From: Lichenibacterium minor
Lineage (GTDB): Bacteria > Pseudomonadota > Alphaproteobacteria > Rhizobiales > Beijerinckiaceae
Reading direction: 5' to 3'
DNA: 50,448 bases
Assembly: GCF_004137685.1 (NCBI RefSeq)
Contig: NZ_QYBB01000031.1
Coordinates: 1-50,448 of the forward strand
The notes under the pieces are model-generated. The model was not told where the DNA came from and did not search any database. It worked only from the letters and a program-made list of their open reading frames with translations. Positions 7,666 to 18,078 of the stretch are shown here, piece after piece. A program made the position numbers and the translations under genes. Positions within the stretch are counted from its first letter, which is position 1. Each line of letters starts with the position of its first letter.

Positions 7666-8307
7666 ATGGCGGCCAAGGAAAAGACGCTCAGCGACGCGTT
7701 CTACGAGACGCTGAAGGACGTGTATTGGGCCGAGAAGCAGGGCACACGCTCGCTCGGCAAGGCCGCGAAGGCCGCCAAGGACCCCGAGCTGAAGAAGGTG
7801 TTCGAAAGCCATCGCGAAGAAAGCGCCCACCAGATCGAGCGCCTGGAGCAGGTGTTCGAGATCATCGGCAAGACCGCCCGGGCCAAGACCTGCGAAGCCA
7901 TGAAGGGCATCTCGGAGGAGATGACCGAGGACCTCGAGGACTTCGGCGACACCGACGCCGCCGATGCCGTGCTGATCGGCTGCGCGCAGGCCGTCGAGCA
8001 CTACGAGATCGCCCGCTACGGCACGCTGAAGTCCTGGGCCAAGCAGCTCGGCTTCGCCGATGCGGAGAAGCTCCTCGGCGAAACGCTGGAGGAGGAGAAG
8101 AAGGCCGACCAGATGCTCAGCGACGTGGCGGACAGAAACGCCAACGCGGCCGGCGGCGAGGGTGAGATCGAGGAAGAGGACGGCGAGGAAGACGAGGACG
8201 AGGAGGCCCGCGGCGAGCTCGAGGGCGACGAGGCCGACGAGAAGGCCAAGGGCGACAAGAAGCCGGCCAAGAAGGCTCCGGCCAAGAAGGCCGCCGAGAA
8301 GGCCTGA
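7666..8307 (+). CDS. YciE/YciF-family (DUF892) ferritin-like protein with H1-like tail
   Basis: A 213-residue protein. Residues 1-165 form the four-helix ferritin-like DUF892 domain: TLSDAFYETLKDVYWAEKQ, SHREESAHQIERLEQVFE and AVEHYEIARYGTLKSWA, with the Glu and His residues of a di-iron site. The family is stress-induced and has been linked to ferroxidase activity. After the domain comes a strongly acidic linker (EIEEEDGEEDEDEE) and then a Lys/Ala/Pro tail (KKPAKKAPAKKAAEKA) like histone H1 or bacterial nucleoid proteins, which is not part of the usual 165-170-residue family. AGGGG lies upstream of the ATG. It ends in a strong terminator. Confidence 0.88.
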   Translation: MAAKEKTLSDAFYETLKDVYWAEKQGTRSLGKAAKAAKDPELKKVFESHREESAHQIERLEQVFEIIGKTARAKTCEAMKGISEEMTEDLEDFGDTDAADAVLIGCAQAVEHYEIARYGTLKSWAKQLGFADAEKLLGETLEEEKKADQMLSDVADRNANAAGGEGEIEEEDGEEDEDEEARGELEGDEADEKAKGDKKPAKKAPAKKAAEKA

Positions 8308-8338
8308 CGCTCCGAAGCGTCCAGGGTTCGACGAGCGA

Positions 8339-8372
8339 GACAGGGCGGCCCGCGGGCCGCCCTGTCCGTTTT
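8339..8372 (+). terminator. Strong intrinsic terminator
   Basis: A 13-bp perfect stem (8339-8351 with 8354-8366) containing GGGCGGCCC is followed by CCG and TTTT at 8369-8372. It ends the YciF-type gene on the plus strand and stands between it and the convergent thiC. Confidence 0.85.
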
Positions 8373-8417
8373 GGAGCGATGGGCCGCCGGGGAAACGGCC
8401 CGGGGCGATGCGGTCCG

Positions 8418-10286
<1,869 letters not shown>

Positions 10287-10290
10287 GGAT

Positions 10291-10336
10291 CTCCTCCACT
10301 CTGGTTGGAGACCCGGGCGCGATGGGTGTGGAGGAG
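10291..10336 (-). promoter_or_regulatory. thiC ribosome-binding site and its complement (expression platform)
   Basis: The thiC Shine-Dalgarno region reads GTGGAGGAG on the mRNA (10299 down to 10291), 4-5 bases before the ATG. Upstream, between it and the riboswitch, the mRNA contains CTCCTCCAC (10336 down to 10328), an exact 9-base complement. Pairing would hide the ribosome-binding site, giving TPP control at translation initiation, as is usual for thiC in Gram-negative bacteria. Confidence 0.75.
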
Positions 10337-10365
10337 CCGGGGACGCGAAGCCGCGCGGCAGATCC

Positions 10366-10447
10366 GTCCCTTCGCCGGCATGACCCGGATCAGGTTCAAA
10401 GGGATCGGCTCGTCGCCGTCTCAGCCCCGGTCATGGGACGCCCCTCG
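10366..10447 (-). ncRNA. TPP riboswitch (THI element)
   Basis: Read on the minus strand, this leader carries the THI-box hallmarks: GGGGCGTCCC start of P1/P2, the pyrimidine-sensing GGGGCTGAGA, then CCCTTTGAACCTGATCCGGG and the pyrophosphate-helix part TCATGCCGGCGAAGGGA. Order and spacing match the conserved aptamer. It precedes thiC by about 80 bases, leaving room for the expression platform. Confidence 0.95.
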
Positions 10448-10607
10448 GACGCGTGCAGATTGGCGCGGCGCCGGACGGGCGTCAAGCCGGTCGGGCCGCC
10501 GGGGCACCGCCCGGCCTGGACCGGGACGCGGCTGGGCCTGCCCCGGCGACCCGACCGTCGGCCTCGGGCGTTGGCGTGCCGGCATCCTGCCGCGGAGCGA
10601 CCCCACC

Positions 10608-11057
10608 ATGCGCCACGCCATCGCGATCCCGATCCTCGTCGCCCTGTCCGGCGCGGCCGGCGCCACCCCCGCCCAGCGCGACGCCCACATGGACGACTAC
10701 CTCGCCATCTGGTCGCGGAACGGCGCCATCACGCCCGCCATCGTGTCGCGGCTCTATGCGCGCCGCGTCGACTACTACGGCCACGCGATGTCGGCCGAGG
10801 CCGTCTACCGCGACAAGCTCGCCTTCACGCGGGCGTGGCCCGTCCGCCGCTACGCCGCCGTACCCGGCACCGTCACCAACGATTGCGGCGCGGGCGCGGA
10901 CCGCTGCCGCGTCACCGCCCTGATGCGCTGGAGCCGGGCGGACGGCGCCGGCCATTCCGCCAGCGGCACCAACAGCGTCCGGCTCGACCTCGCCCGGCAG
11001 GACGGCGCGCTGAAGATCGTGCGGGAAAGCGGGGCGCCCGCGTCGGGACGGCGGTGA
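10608..11057 (+). CDS. Exported protein with NTF2-like appearance
   Basis: A 149-residue protein with a short Sec signal (MRHAIAIPILVALSGAAGATPA; cleavage near residue 18-22). The mature part, HMDDYLAIWSRNGAITPAI, YARRVDYYGHAMSAEAVYRDK and RWSRADGAGHSASGTNSVRL, has the alternation and the YYG segment of small NTF2-like (SnoaL/DUF4440-type) alpha+beta domains found in exported alphaproteobacterial proteins. It has one Cys pair (DCGAGADRC) suited to a disulfide. The fold call is inference; function unknown. It is divergent from thiC. Confidence 0.65.
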   Translation: MRHAIAIPILVALSGAAGATPAQRDAHMDDYLAIWSRNGAITPAIVSRLYARRVDYYGHAMSAEAVYRDKLAFTRAWPVRRYAAVPGTVTNDCGAGADRCRVTALMRWSRADGAGHSASGTNSVRLDLARQDGALKIVRESGAPASGRR

Positions 11058-11211
11058 AGGGGGCGGGTCGAAAGCAGAGCTGCAATAATTCTCCGCGCCG
11101 TCTTCAACCCATCGGCGATCGGGCGTAAAAGGTCGCCGGCCCCGCCGGGACGGCCCACGGCTCGACGCAAAGAGCCATGACGAGGCGCCGGCGGCCATCG
11201 GTGCCACCCCC

Positions 11212-13218
11212 ATGTCGGACCTGTCTCCCGTGCTCGGCTTCCTGTCCGAGCATCCCGTCTACGACGCCGTCGCGATCCTGCTGCTCGTCCTGGTGCTGTC
11301 CGTGCTGCGCGGCAGCTTCGTCTACATCCCCAACACGCAATACGGCATCGTCGAGCGCCGCTGGAGCGCCCGGCGCTCCCGCGAGCCCTTCGCCCCGATG
11401 GCCGTCAACGGCAATGCCGGCTTCCTGCCCGAAGTGCTGCGCGGCGGCTGGCACACGCTGCAGCCGTTCCAATACGTGGTGCACAAGCGCCCGCTGATCG
11501 GCATCGACCAGATCGCCTACCTGGTGGCGCGCGTCGGGCGCCCGCTCGAATCCGGCCAAGCGCTGGGCGAATGGCCGAACGACGTCGCGGTCGACGACGC
11601 GCGCGGCTTTCTCGACGGGGGCGGCCAGGCCGGCCCGCAACGCCGCACCCTGCGCTCGGGCACCTATGCGATCAACACCGCGCTCTTCGCCGTCATCACC
11701 GAGGACGACATCCACCACCTCGACGCGGCCAAGAAGGACGACGCCCAGTTCCAGGCGACGCTGCGCGACCGCGACGGCTTCCAGCCGGTGGTGGTGAAGG
11801 ACGACCGCATCGGCATCGTCACGGTTCAGGACGGGCCGGCGCTCCAGCACGGCGAGATCATCGCCCCCACGGTCGGCACGGATGCCGCCAACCCGGACCA
11901 CTTCCACAACTCGTTCCAGAACATCAGCCGCTTCCTCGCCGCCGGCGGGCGCCGCGGCCGGCAGGAACAGGTGCTCGTGGAGGGCACCTACTTCCTCAAC
12001 CGCCTCTTCGCCACCGTCGAGGTCACGGGAAAGCGCCGCATCGAGATCGGCACCGTCGGGGTCATTAACTCCTTCGTGGGTCGCGAGTCCGACGAGGCCA
12101 TCACGGCCGAGAACGGGCGCGGCCGCACCGTCGAGGTCGGCAGCCGCGGCATCTGGCGCCGCCCGCTCGAGCCCGGCAAATACGCCATCAACCCCTACGC
12201 CGCCGAGGTGGTCGACGTGCCCACCACCAACTTCCAGCTGCGCTGGATCGCCGGCGTGGTCAGCGCCGCCGCCATCCCCAACGGCCGGTCCTACGACGAC
12301 GACCTGCGCGAGATCCCGGTCATCACGCGCGACGCCTTCGAGATCCTGGTGCCGCTGTCCGTCGTCGCCCACATCGCGCCGATCAACGCGCCCCACGTCA
12401 TCCAGCGCTTCAGCCAGATCGAGCGGCTGGTGAACCAGACGCTCGACCCCTTCGTGTCCTCCTACTTCAAGGACACGGCGCAGCGGAACACGCTGCTCGA
12501 CTTCATCGAGCGGCGCGTCGACATCGGCAAGGAAGCGCTCGACGCCATGAAGGCGCGCCTGAGCGAGCACCGGATCGAGATCGAGGAGGTGATGATCGGC
12601 ACCCCGCGCCCCGCGCCCGGCGACACCCGCATGGAAGCCATGCTGGAGCAGCTGCGCGCCCGCCAGCTGGCCCGCGAGGAGCAGAAGACCTTCGCCGACC
12701 AGCAGGAGGCCGCCACCAAGCGCAAGGCCCTGAACGAGCAGGTCGCCCTGGCCGAGCAGCAGGCCGGCATCACCCGCTCGGAGCTGTCGATCCGCATCGC
12801 CGAAAACGAGGGCGCCGCCGAAACGGCGCGCAAGCGCAAGGCGGCGGACGGCATCAGGGTGATGGCCGAGGCGGAAGGCTCGGCCGAAACGGCGCGCAAG
12901 ACCCGCGCCGCCGAGGGCATCCGCGTCATGGCGGACGCGGAAGCCTACGCCGCCAAGGCGCGGTCGGAGTCCTTCGGCGGCGACGAGAACCTGATGCGGC
13001 AGGCGGTGCTGAACGCGCTCGTCGAGATGGTCAAGGACAGCAGGACGCCGCTGGTCCCTTCCGTCGTCCTGGGCGGCGGCGGGGAAGGCGGCGGCATGTC
13101 GGGCATCCCCGGCCTGCTCCTCGCCATGGTGGCCAAGGACCTGGTGCCGGCGGATGCCCAGGCGCAGGAGATGAAGGGGCAGGGGACGAGGGGCTCGGAC
13201 GGCCAGGGGCGGCGGTGA
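11212..13218 (+). CDS. Flotillin-like SPFH-domain membrane protein
   Basis: A 668-residue protein. One transmembrane helix (AVAILLLVLVLSVLRG, about 20-35) is followed by a long SPFH region: YIPNTQYGIVERRW, GFLPEVLRGGWHTLQPFQYVVHKR, GTYAINTALFAVIT, VLVEGTYFLNRLFATVE and PLEPGKYAINPYAAEVV. The VPLSVVAHIAPINAPHVIQRF part ends the band-7 core. A coiled coil rich in Ala/Glu/Arg (500-610) follows, with two near-identical units around AETARKRKAADGIRVMAEAEG, then a Gly-rich C-terminus. Larger than typical flotillins (about 500), it resembles bacterial YqiK-type proteins with a duplicated SPFH part. Likely forms membrane scaffolds. No NfeD partner gene is adjacent. Confidence 0.85.
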   Translation: MSDLSPVLGFLSEHPVYDAVAILLLVLVLSVLRGSFVYIPNTQYGIVERRWSARRSREPFAPMAVNGNAGFLPEVLRGGWHTLQPFQYVVHKRPLIGIDQIAYLVARVGRPLESGQALGEWPNDVAVDDARGFLDGGGQAGPQRRTLRSGTYAINTALFAVITEDDIHHLDAAKKDDAQFQATLRDRDGFQPVVVKDDRIGIVTVQDGPALQHGEIIAPTVGTDAANPDHFHNSFQNISRFLAAGGRRGRQEQVLVEGTYFLNRLFATVEVTGKRRIEIGTVGVINSFVGRESDEAITAENGRGRTVEVGSRGIWRRPLEPGKYAINPYAAEVVDVPTTNFQLRWIAGVVSAAAIPNGRSYDDDLREIPVITRDAFEILVPLSVVAHIAPINAPHVIQRFSQIERLVNQTLDPFVSSYFKDTAQRNTLLDFIERRVDIGKEALDAMKARLSEHRIEIEEVMIGTPRPAPGDTRMEAMLEQLRARQLAREEQKTFADQQEAATKRKALNEQVALAEQQAGITRSELSIRIAENEGAAETARKRKAADGIRVMAEAEGSAETARKTRAAEGIRVMADAEAYAAKARSESFGGDENLMRQAVLNALVEMVKDSRTPLVPSVVLGGGGEGGGMSGIPGLLLAMVAKDLVPADAQAQEMKGQGTRGSDGQGRR

Positions 13219-13222
13219 CGTC

Positions 13223-13263
13223 CGGCAGGGGAGGGAGGGCTTCGCGCCGCCCTCTCCCTGCCG
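13223..13263. terminator. Bidirectional hairpin between convergent genes
   Basis: GGCAGGG with AGGGC on the left pairs imperfectly with GCCCTCTCCCTGCC on the right (outer CGGCAGGG at 13223-13230 with CCCTGCCG at 13256-13263). It fills the 45-bp gap between the flotillin-like gene and the end of truB and so can serve both. Confidence 0.6.
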
Positions 13264-14220
13264 TCAGAACGGCAGGTTGAACACCCGGTAGGGCTGCAGC
13301 GCGCCCTGTTCGATCGGCCCGAAGGCGACCACCACGCCGCCGCAGGCCGCATAGGCCATGCCCTCGGCGGGCGCGTCGCGCCCCCGCAGGATCAGCGCCT
13401 GGCCGCGCCGCAGCCGCGCCGCATCCTGGCGCGCGATCTCGACGCCCGGCACCTCGCCGAGGCCCGCCTCGACGCGGCGCAGTTGCCCCATGAAGGCGGA
13501 CGGGTCCTCGTCCTCGCCCGGCAGCGCGGCGCCGTCGACCTCGAGGAACGGGCCCACGCGCGTGCGGCGCAGCGCGTTGACGTGGCCGAGGCAGCCCAGC
13601 GCGTCGCCGAGGTCGCGCGCGATAGCGCGCACGTAGGTGCCCTTGCCGCAATGGGCTTCGAGCACGGCCTCGTCGACCGAGCATTCGATCAGGTTCAGCG
13701 CGTGAATGGTGATGGGACGCGCCGCCAGTTCGAACACCTCGCCTTCCCGCGCCCTGTCGTAGGCGCGCTCGCCGTTGACCTTGATGGCCGAATAGGCGGG
13801 CGGGCGCTGCATGATGGTGCCGAGGAAGGACGGCAGCAGCGCTTCGATCTGCTCGCGCGTCGGGCGCAGGTCGGAGGTCGCCACGACTTCGCCTTCGGTG
13901 TCGTCGCTGTCCGTCTTGATGCCCCACCGGATGCGGAAGCGATAGCTCTTCGCGCCGTCCTGCACGAACGGCACCGTCTTGGTGGCCTCGCCGAACGCGA
14001 TGGGCAGCAGGCCCGAGGCCAGCGGATCGAGCGTGCCGGCGTGGCCGGCCTTCTTGGCGTTGAACATGTGCTTCAGGCGGCCGACCGCGTGCGTCGACGT
14101 CATGCCGACAGGCTTGTCGAGCACCAGCCAGCCGTTCACCTCGGCCTTGGCCCGGCGGGGCGGCCGGCCGTTGCCGCGCGTGTCGGCGGGTCGCGCGTCC
14201 TGCGCTTCGGTCGTGCTCAT
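13264..14220 (-). CDS. truB: tRNA pseudouridine(55) synthase TruB
   Basis: A 318-residue enzyme that makes pseudouridine 55 in the T-loop of tRNAs. Motifs: GWLVLDKPVGMTSTHAV, GHAGTLDPLASGLLP with the catalytic Asp in the GTLDP loop, YSAIKVNGERAYDRAREGE, CGKGTYVRAIARDLG, and a C-terminal PUA-like part (QALILRGRDAP). The ATG at 14220 has AGGA eight bases upstream and follows the rbfA stop by four bases; an ATG at 14244 in the same frame would overlap rbfA. Last gene of the rimP-nusA-infB operon. Confidence 0.95.
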   Translation of the reverse strand: MSTTEAQDARPADTRGNGRPPRRAKAEVNGWLVLDKPVGMTSTHAVGRLKHMFNAKKAGHAGTLDPLASGLLPIAFGEATKTVPFVQDGAKSYRFRIRWGIKTDSDDTEGEVVATSDLRPTREQIEALLPSFLGTIMQRPPAYSAIKVNGERAYDRAREGEVFELAARPITIHALNLIECSVDEAVLEAHCGKGTYVRAIARDLGDALGCLGHVNALRRTRVGPFLEVDGAALPGEDEDPSAFMGQLRRVEAGLGEVPGVEIARQDAARLRRGQALILRGRDAPAEGMAYAACGGVVVAFGPIEQGALQPYRVFNLPF

Positions 14221-14224
14221 CGTT

Positions 14225-14638
14225 TCAGTCCTGATCGTGGTCATCGTCGCCCTGCAGGTCGCGCTGCACCACGGGGGACGCCAGCAGCGCGTCGATCCGG
14301 GCGGACTTCTCGAAGCTCTCGTCGACGCGGAACTTCAGGTCGGGGGCGAATTTCAGCGCCACCTTGTGGGCGAGCTCGGTGCGCAGCACCTTCTTGTGCT
14401 TCTCCAGCGCGTCCACCACCGGCTTCACGTCGCCGCCGCCGAGCGGCATCACGTACACGTTGGCGAGCTTGAGGTCCGGCGACATGCGGACTTCGGGCAC
14501 GGTGACGACGAGCTTGTCGAGCACGGGGTCGTTGATGGCGCCGCGCGACAGCATCTCGGCCATGACGTGCCGGATCAGCTCGCCGACGCGCAGCATGCGC
14601 TGCGACGGCTGGGCGCCGGAATGGTGCACTCTGGACAT
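14225..14638 (-). CDS. rbfA: Ribosome-binding factor A
   Basis: A 137-residue KH-fold protein needed for 16S 5'-end processing and 30S maturation, acting near helix 1 in the cytoplasm. The family pattern is visible: SQRMLRVGELIRHVMAEMLSRGAINDPVL, VTVPEVRMSPDLKLANVYVMPLGG, and LKFAPDLKFRVDESFEKSARID. The C-terminus ends in an acidic DDDHDQD tail. It lies between infB and truB and is almost joined to truB, as in most alphaproteobacteria; a terminator-like hairpin separates it from infB. Confidence 0.95.
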   Translation of the reverse strand: MSRVHHSGAQPSQRMLRVGELIRHVMAEMLSRGAINDPVLDKLVVTVPEVRMSPDLKLANVYVMPLGGGDVKPVVDALEKHKKVLRTELAHKVALKFAPDLKFRVDESFEKSARIDALLASPVVQRDLQGDDDHDQD

Positions 14639-14770
14639 GGGATTCTCGGTCCTGGACCTGTGAGCGGCCGCTCCGCGGACCGCTGGGAGAGCACGGACGG
14701 CCGCCCGGGGCGCATCCCCGCGCGTCCTGCACCGTCCGGCGCCGCCGATCCGTCGGACCGGCCTCAAACG

Positions 14771-14810
14771 AAATGCGGGAAGGCGAGCCCCTCGGGCCCG
14801 CCTTCCCGCC
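14771..14810 (-). terminator. Terminator-like hairpin after infB
   Basis: GCGGGAAGGCG (14776-14786) pairs with CGCCTTCCCGC (14800-14810), extended by GCCC/GGGC across one mismatch. On the minus strand the stem is followed by ATTTCGTTTG, a weak U-rich tract. It sits in the 199-bp infB-rbfA gap, so it may reduce read-through into rbfA-truB or act as a processing site. Confidence 0.65.
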
Positions 14811-14837
14811 GATGTCACCCCGGAGGGCGCCGCCCGG

Positions 14838-17800
14838 TCAGAGCGAGCGCTTCTCCTCGTGGACGCGGTAGCACTCGATCACGTCGCCCGAGCGCATGTC
14901 CTGGTAGGTTTCGAAGGCCATGCCGCATTCCTGGCCGGCCACGACGTCCTTGACCTCGTCCTTGAAGCGCTTGAGCGTCGACAGCTTGCCCTCGTGAACC
15001 ACGACGTTGTCGCGGATGAGGCGCACGTTGGCGCCGCGCTGGACGTTGCCGTCCGTGACCCGGCAACCCGCCACCTTGCCGACCTTGGAGATGTGGAAGA
15101 CCTCCAGGATCTGGGCGTTGCCGAGCATCTCCTCGCGGAGCGTCGGGGGCAGCAGGCCGGACATCGCCGCCTTCACGTCGTCCACGAGGTCGTAGATGAC
15201 GTTGTAGTAGCGGATCTCCTGGCCGTTCTGCTCGGCCATGGAGCGCGCCTCCTTGTGGGCGCGGACGTTGAACCCGATGATCGCGGCGTTGGACGCCTCG
15301 GCCAGCGTGATGTCCGATTCCGTGATGCCGCCCACGCCGGCGTGGATGATGCGGGCGCCGACCTCGTCGTTGCCGAGCTTGTCGAGCGTGGCCAGGATGG
15401 CCTCGACCGACCCCTGCACGTCGCCCTTGATCAGCAGCGGGAACTCCTTCTTCCCGACCGATGTGAGCTTGGTCATCATGTCGACGAGCGAGCCGCGCAC
15501 GGAGGCGCCGCGGGCGACGGCCTTCTCGCGCCTCACGCGCTCCCGGTATTCGGTGATCTCCCGGGCGCGGGCTTCGCTTTCCACCACGGCGACGCGGTCG
15601 CCCGCATCGGGTGCGCCGCCGAAGCCGAGCACCTCGACGGGGAAGGACGGGCCGGCCGAGGTGACCGGGTCGCCCGTGTCGTCGAGGAGGGCGCGCACGC
15701 GGCCCCACTGGGACCCGGCCACGACGATGTTGCCGATCTTCAGCGAGCCGCGCTGCACCAGCACGGTGGCGACGGGGCCGCGGCCGCGGTCGAGCCGCGC
15801 TTCCACGACTGTGCCCTCGGCCGACCGGTCCGGATCGGCCTTGAGGTCGAGAACCTCGCTCTGCAGCTCGATGGCCTCGAGCAGCTTGCCGAGGTTGGTC
15901 TTCTGCAGGGCCGAAACTTCGACTTCGAGCGTGTCGCCGCCCATGCTCTCGACCTGCACGTCGTAGTGCAGCAGCTCGGAGCGCACCCGCTCGGGCTTGG
16001 CGCCCGGCTTGTCGATCTTGTTGATCGCCACGATGATCGGCACGCCGGCCGCCTTGGCGTGGTTGATGGCCTCGATGGTCTGGGGCATCACGCCGTCGTC
16101 CGCCGCCACCACGAGGATGACCACGTCCGTCACCTTGGCGCCGCGGGCGCGCATCGCCGTGAAGGCGGCGTGGCCGGGCGTGTCGATGAACGTGATGGCG
16201 CCGCCGGTCGGCGACGTCACCTGGTAGGCTCCGATGTGCTGCGTGATGCCGCCGGCTTCGCCTGACACGACCGCGGTCTGCCGGATGGCGTCGAGCAGCG
16301 ACGTCTTGCCGTGGTCGACGTGGCCCATGATGGTCACGACGGGCGGGCGCTGCAGCAGGTCGTCGTCGGAGCTCGGCTCGTCGAACAGGCCTTCCTCGAC
16401 GTCCGACTCGGCGACGCGGCGCACCGTGTGCCCCAGGTCCTCGGCGATCAGCTGGGCCATGTCGGCGTCGATCACGTCGGTGATCTTCGCCATGTGGCCC
16501 TGCTTCATCAGCATCCGGATCACGTTGGTCTCGCCTTCCGACATGCGGTTGGCGAGCTCCTTGATCGTGATCGTCTCGGGCAGCACGACTTCGCGGAGGA
16601 TCTTCTCCTTGGTCTCCTGGCCCCGGTGACCGTTCATCCGCTGGTTGCGGCGACGGGTGGACGCCAGCGACCGGGTGCGATCGTCCTGCTCCGACGTCGC
16701 GGTGGACACCGTCAGGCGACCGCGGTCCTTCTGCGGGCCGGAACGCGACGGCCGCGGCACGGCGAGCCGCGCCGGCGGGTTCATCATCGGGCGACGGATC
16801 ACGGGCTGCAGTCCGCCCTCGGACGGGCGGGCCGCGCTGGCGGTCGGGGGGCCACCGGCCCCACCGGCGCTCGGCGGCAGGCGACGGCTCGCCTCCTCCT
16901 CGGCGCGGCGCTTGGCCTCGATCTCCTGGGCGCGGCGCGCGTCTTCCTGGCGCTGACGCTCCTCGGCGGCGGCGCGCTCGACGGCGGCGGCGGCTTCACG
17001 CTCGGCGCGACGCTTGGCGTCCTCCTCGGCGCGGCGGCGGTCGTCCTCCTCGCGGGATTTCGCGCCGACCAGCGCGCGGGCGCGGGCCTCGCGCTCCTCC
17101 TCGGTCAGGGTGCGAAGCACCACGCCGGTCTGCGGGCGATTGCCGCCGGGACGGGCCGGGGGGGCACCCCGGCCGCCGGCCGGCGGGGGAGCGCCGCGGT
17201 TGCCCGACGCGGGCGCGCCGGAACCGGACCTGTTGCCGACGGGCGCGGGACCGCGGCCGGCCGGCTGGCCGGGGCGGACGGGTTGGCCGGGGCGAGCCGG
17301 GACCGGCGCGCCGCGCGGCGGCACGGAGCCGGTGGACGGACGTCCGGCCGGGGCGGCGGGCGCCGCCGGGCGAGCCGGCTGCGGTGCCGCCGCCTGCACG
17401 GCGGGGGCCTGGACCGCGGAAGCCGGGGTCGTGGGGGCCGGGGCGGCGGGAGCCGGCACCGCGGCGGCCTGGGGCGCCGCCGCCGGGGCGGGCGCTGCCG
17501 GAGCGGCGGCCTGGGGTGCGGCCGGCGCCGGTGCCGGGGCAGCGGCCGGGGGCGCGACCGGAGCCGCGGCCTTGACGGGCGCTTCGACCGGCTTCGGCGC
17601 GGCGGGAGCCTCGGCCTTGACGGGGGCAGGGGCGGCCGGCGCGGCGCTGGGCGTTTCCGCCGCGGGAGCCGCCGGCTTCGAAACGGGAGCGGGCGCGGGC
17701 GCGCGGGCCTGGACCGGCGCGGACGGCACCGGCGCGGGGGCGGCCGGGCTCTGCGGCGCTGCCGAAGGCGCCGCCTGGGCCGGGGCCGCAGGCGCGACCG

Positions 17801-18002
17801 GGCGCGCGGGCGCAGGCGCGGCAGCGGCCGGCTTCGCGGGCGCCACCACGCGGCTCTTCACCTTTTCGACGACCACCTGCTTCGTACGGCCGTGGGAAAA
17901 GCTCTGTCGAACCGTGCCCTGCTCCACCGGTCGCTTCAACGACAGGGTGGCCTTCTGGGTCACGCTCAGAGTCTTCTCGCCAACGTTGTTCGGTTCACTC
18001 AT
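14838..18002 (-). CDS. infB: Translation initiation factor IF-2
   Basis: A 1054-residue GTPase that brings initiator tRNA to the 30S subunit. The first 300 residues are a low-complexity Ala/Pro-rich extension typical of alphaproteobacterial IF-2, then a charged Arg/Glu/Ala helix region (EEREARARALVGAKSREED). The IF2 N-terminal fold follows (REVVLPETITIKELANRMS), then the G domain with GHVDHGKTS (P loop), DTPGHAAF and NKID, then domains II-IV (GDVQGSVEAI, YNVIYDLVDDVKAAM, GQECGMAFE). ATG start MSEPNNVGEKTL is the usual alphaproteobacterial beginning. It is co-directional with nusA and ylxR. Confidence 0.97.
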   Translation of the reverse strand: MSEPNNVGEKTLSVTQKATLSLKRPVEQGTVRQSFSHGRTKQVVVEKVKSRVVAPAKPAAAAPAPARPVAPAAPAQAAPSAAPQSPAAPAPVPSAPVQARAPAPAPVSKPAAPAAETPSAAPAAPAPVKAEAPAAPKPVEAPVKAAAPVAPPAAAPAPAPAAPQAAAPAAPAPAAAPQAAAVPAPAAPAPTTPASAVQAPAVQAAAPQPARPAAPAAPAGRPSTGSVPPRGAPVPARPGQPVRPGQPAGRGPAPVGNRSGSGAPASGNRGAPPPAGGRGAPPARPGGNRPQTGVVLRTLTEEEREARARALVGAKSREEDDRRRAEEDAKRRAEREAAAAVERAAAEERQRQEDARRAQEIEAKRRAEEEASRRLPPSAGGAGGPPTASAARPSEGGLQPVIRRPMMNPPARLAVPRPSRSGPQKDRGRLTVSTATSEQDDRTRSLASTRRRNQRMNGHRGQETKEKILREVVLPETITIKELANRMSEGETNVIRMLMKQGHMAKITDVIDADMAQLIAEDLGHTVRRVAESDVEEGLFDEPSSDDDLLQRPPVVTIMGHVDHGKTSLLDAIRQTAVVSGEAGGITQHIGAYQVTSPTGGAITFIDTPGHAAFTAMRARGAKVTDVVILVVAADDGVMPQTIEAINHAKAAGVPIIVAINKIDKPGAKPERVRSELLHYDVQVESMGGDTLEVEVSALQKTNLGKLLEAIELQSEVLDLKADPDRSAEGTVVEARLDRGRGPVATVLVQRGSLKIGNIVVAGSQWGRVRALLDDTGDPVTSAGPSFPVEVLGFGGAPDAGDRVAVVESEARAREITEYRERVRREKAVARGASVRGSLVDMMTKLTSVGKKEFPLLIKGDVQGSVEAILATLDKLGNDEVGARIIHAGVGGITESDITLAEASNAAIIGFNVRAHKEARSMAEQNGQEIRYYNVIYDLVDDVKAAMSGLLPPTLREEMLGNAQILEVFHISKVGKVAGCRVTDGNVQRGANVRLIRDNVVVHEGKLSTLKRFKDEVKDVVAGQECGMAFETYQDMRSGDVIECYRVHEEKRSL

Positions 18003-18078
18003 CAGTCATTCGTCCTGAGGGCCGTGTCCGTGCCCCAATCCTGCGAGCGCCGAAGCCGATCTTCGGCAAGTGTCTCGC

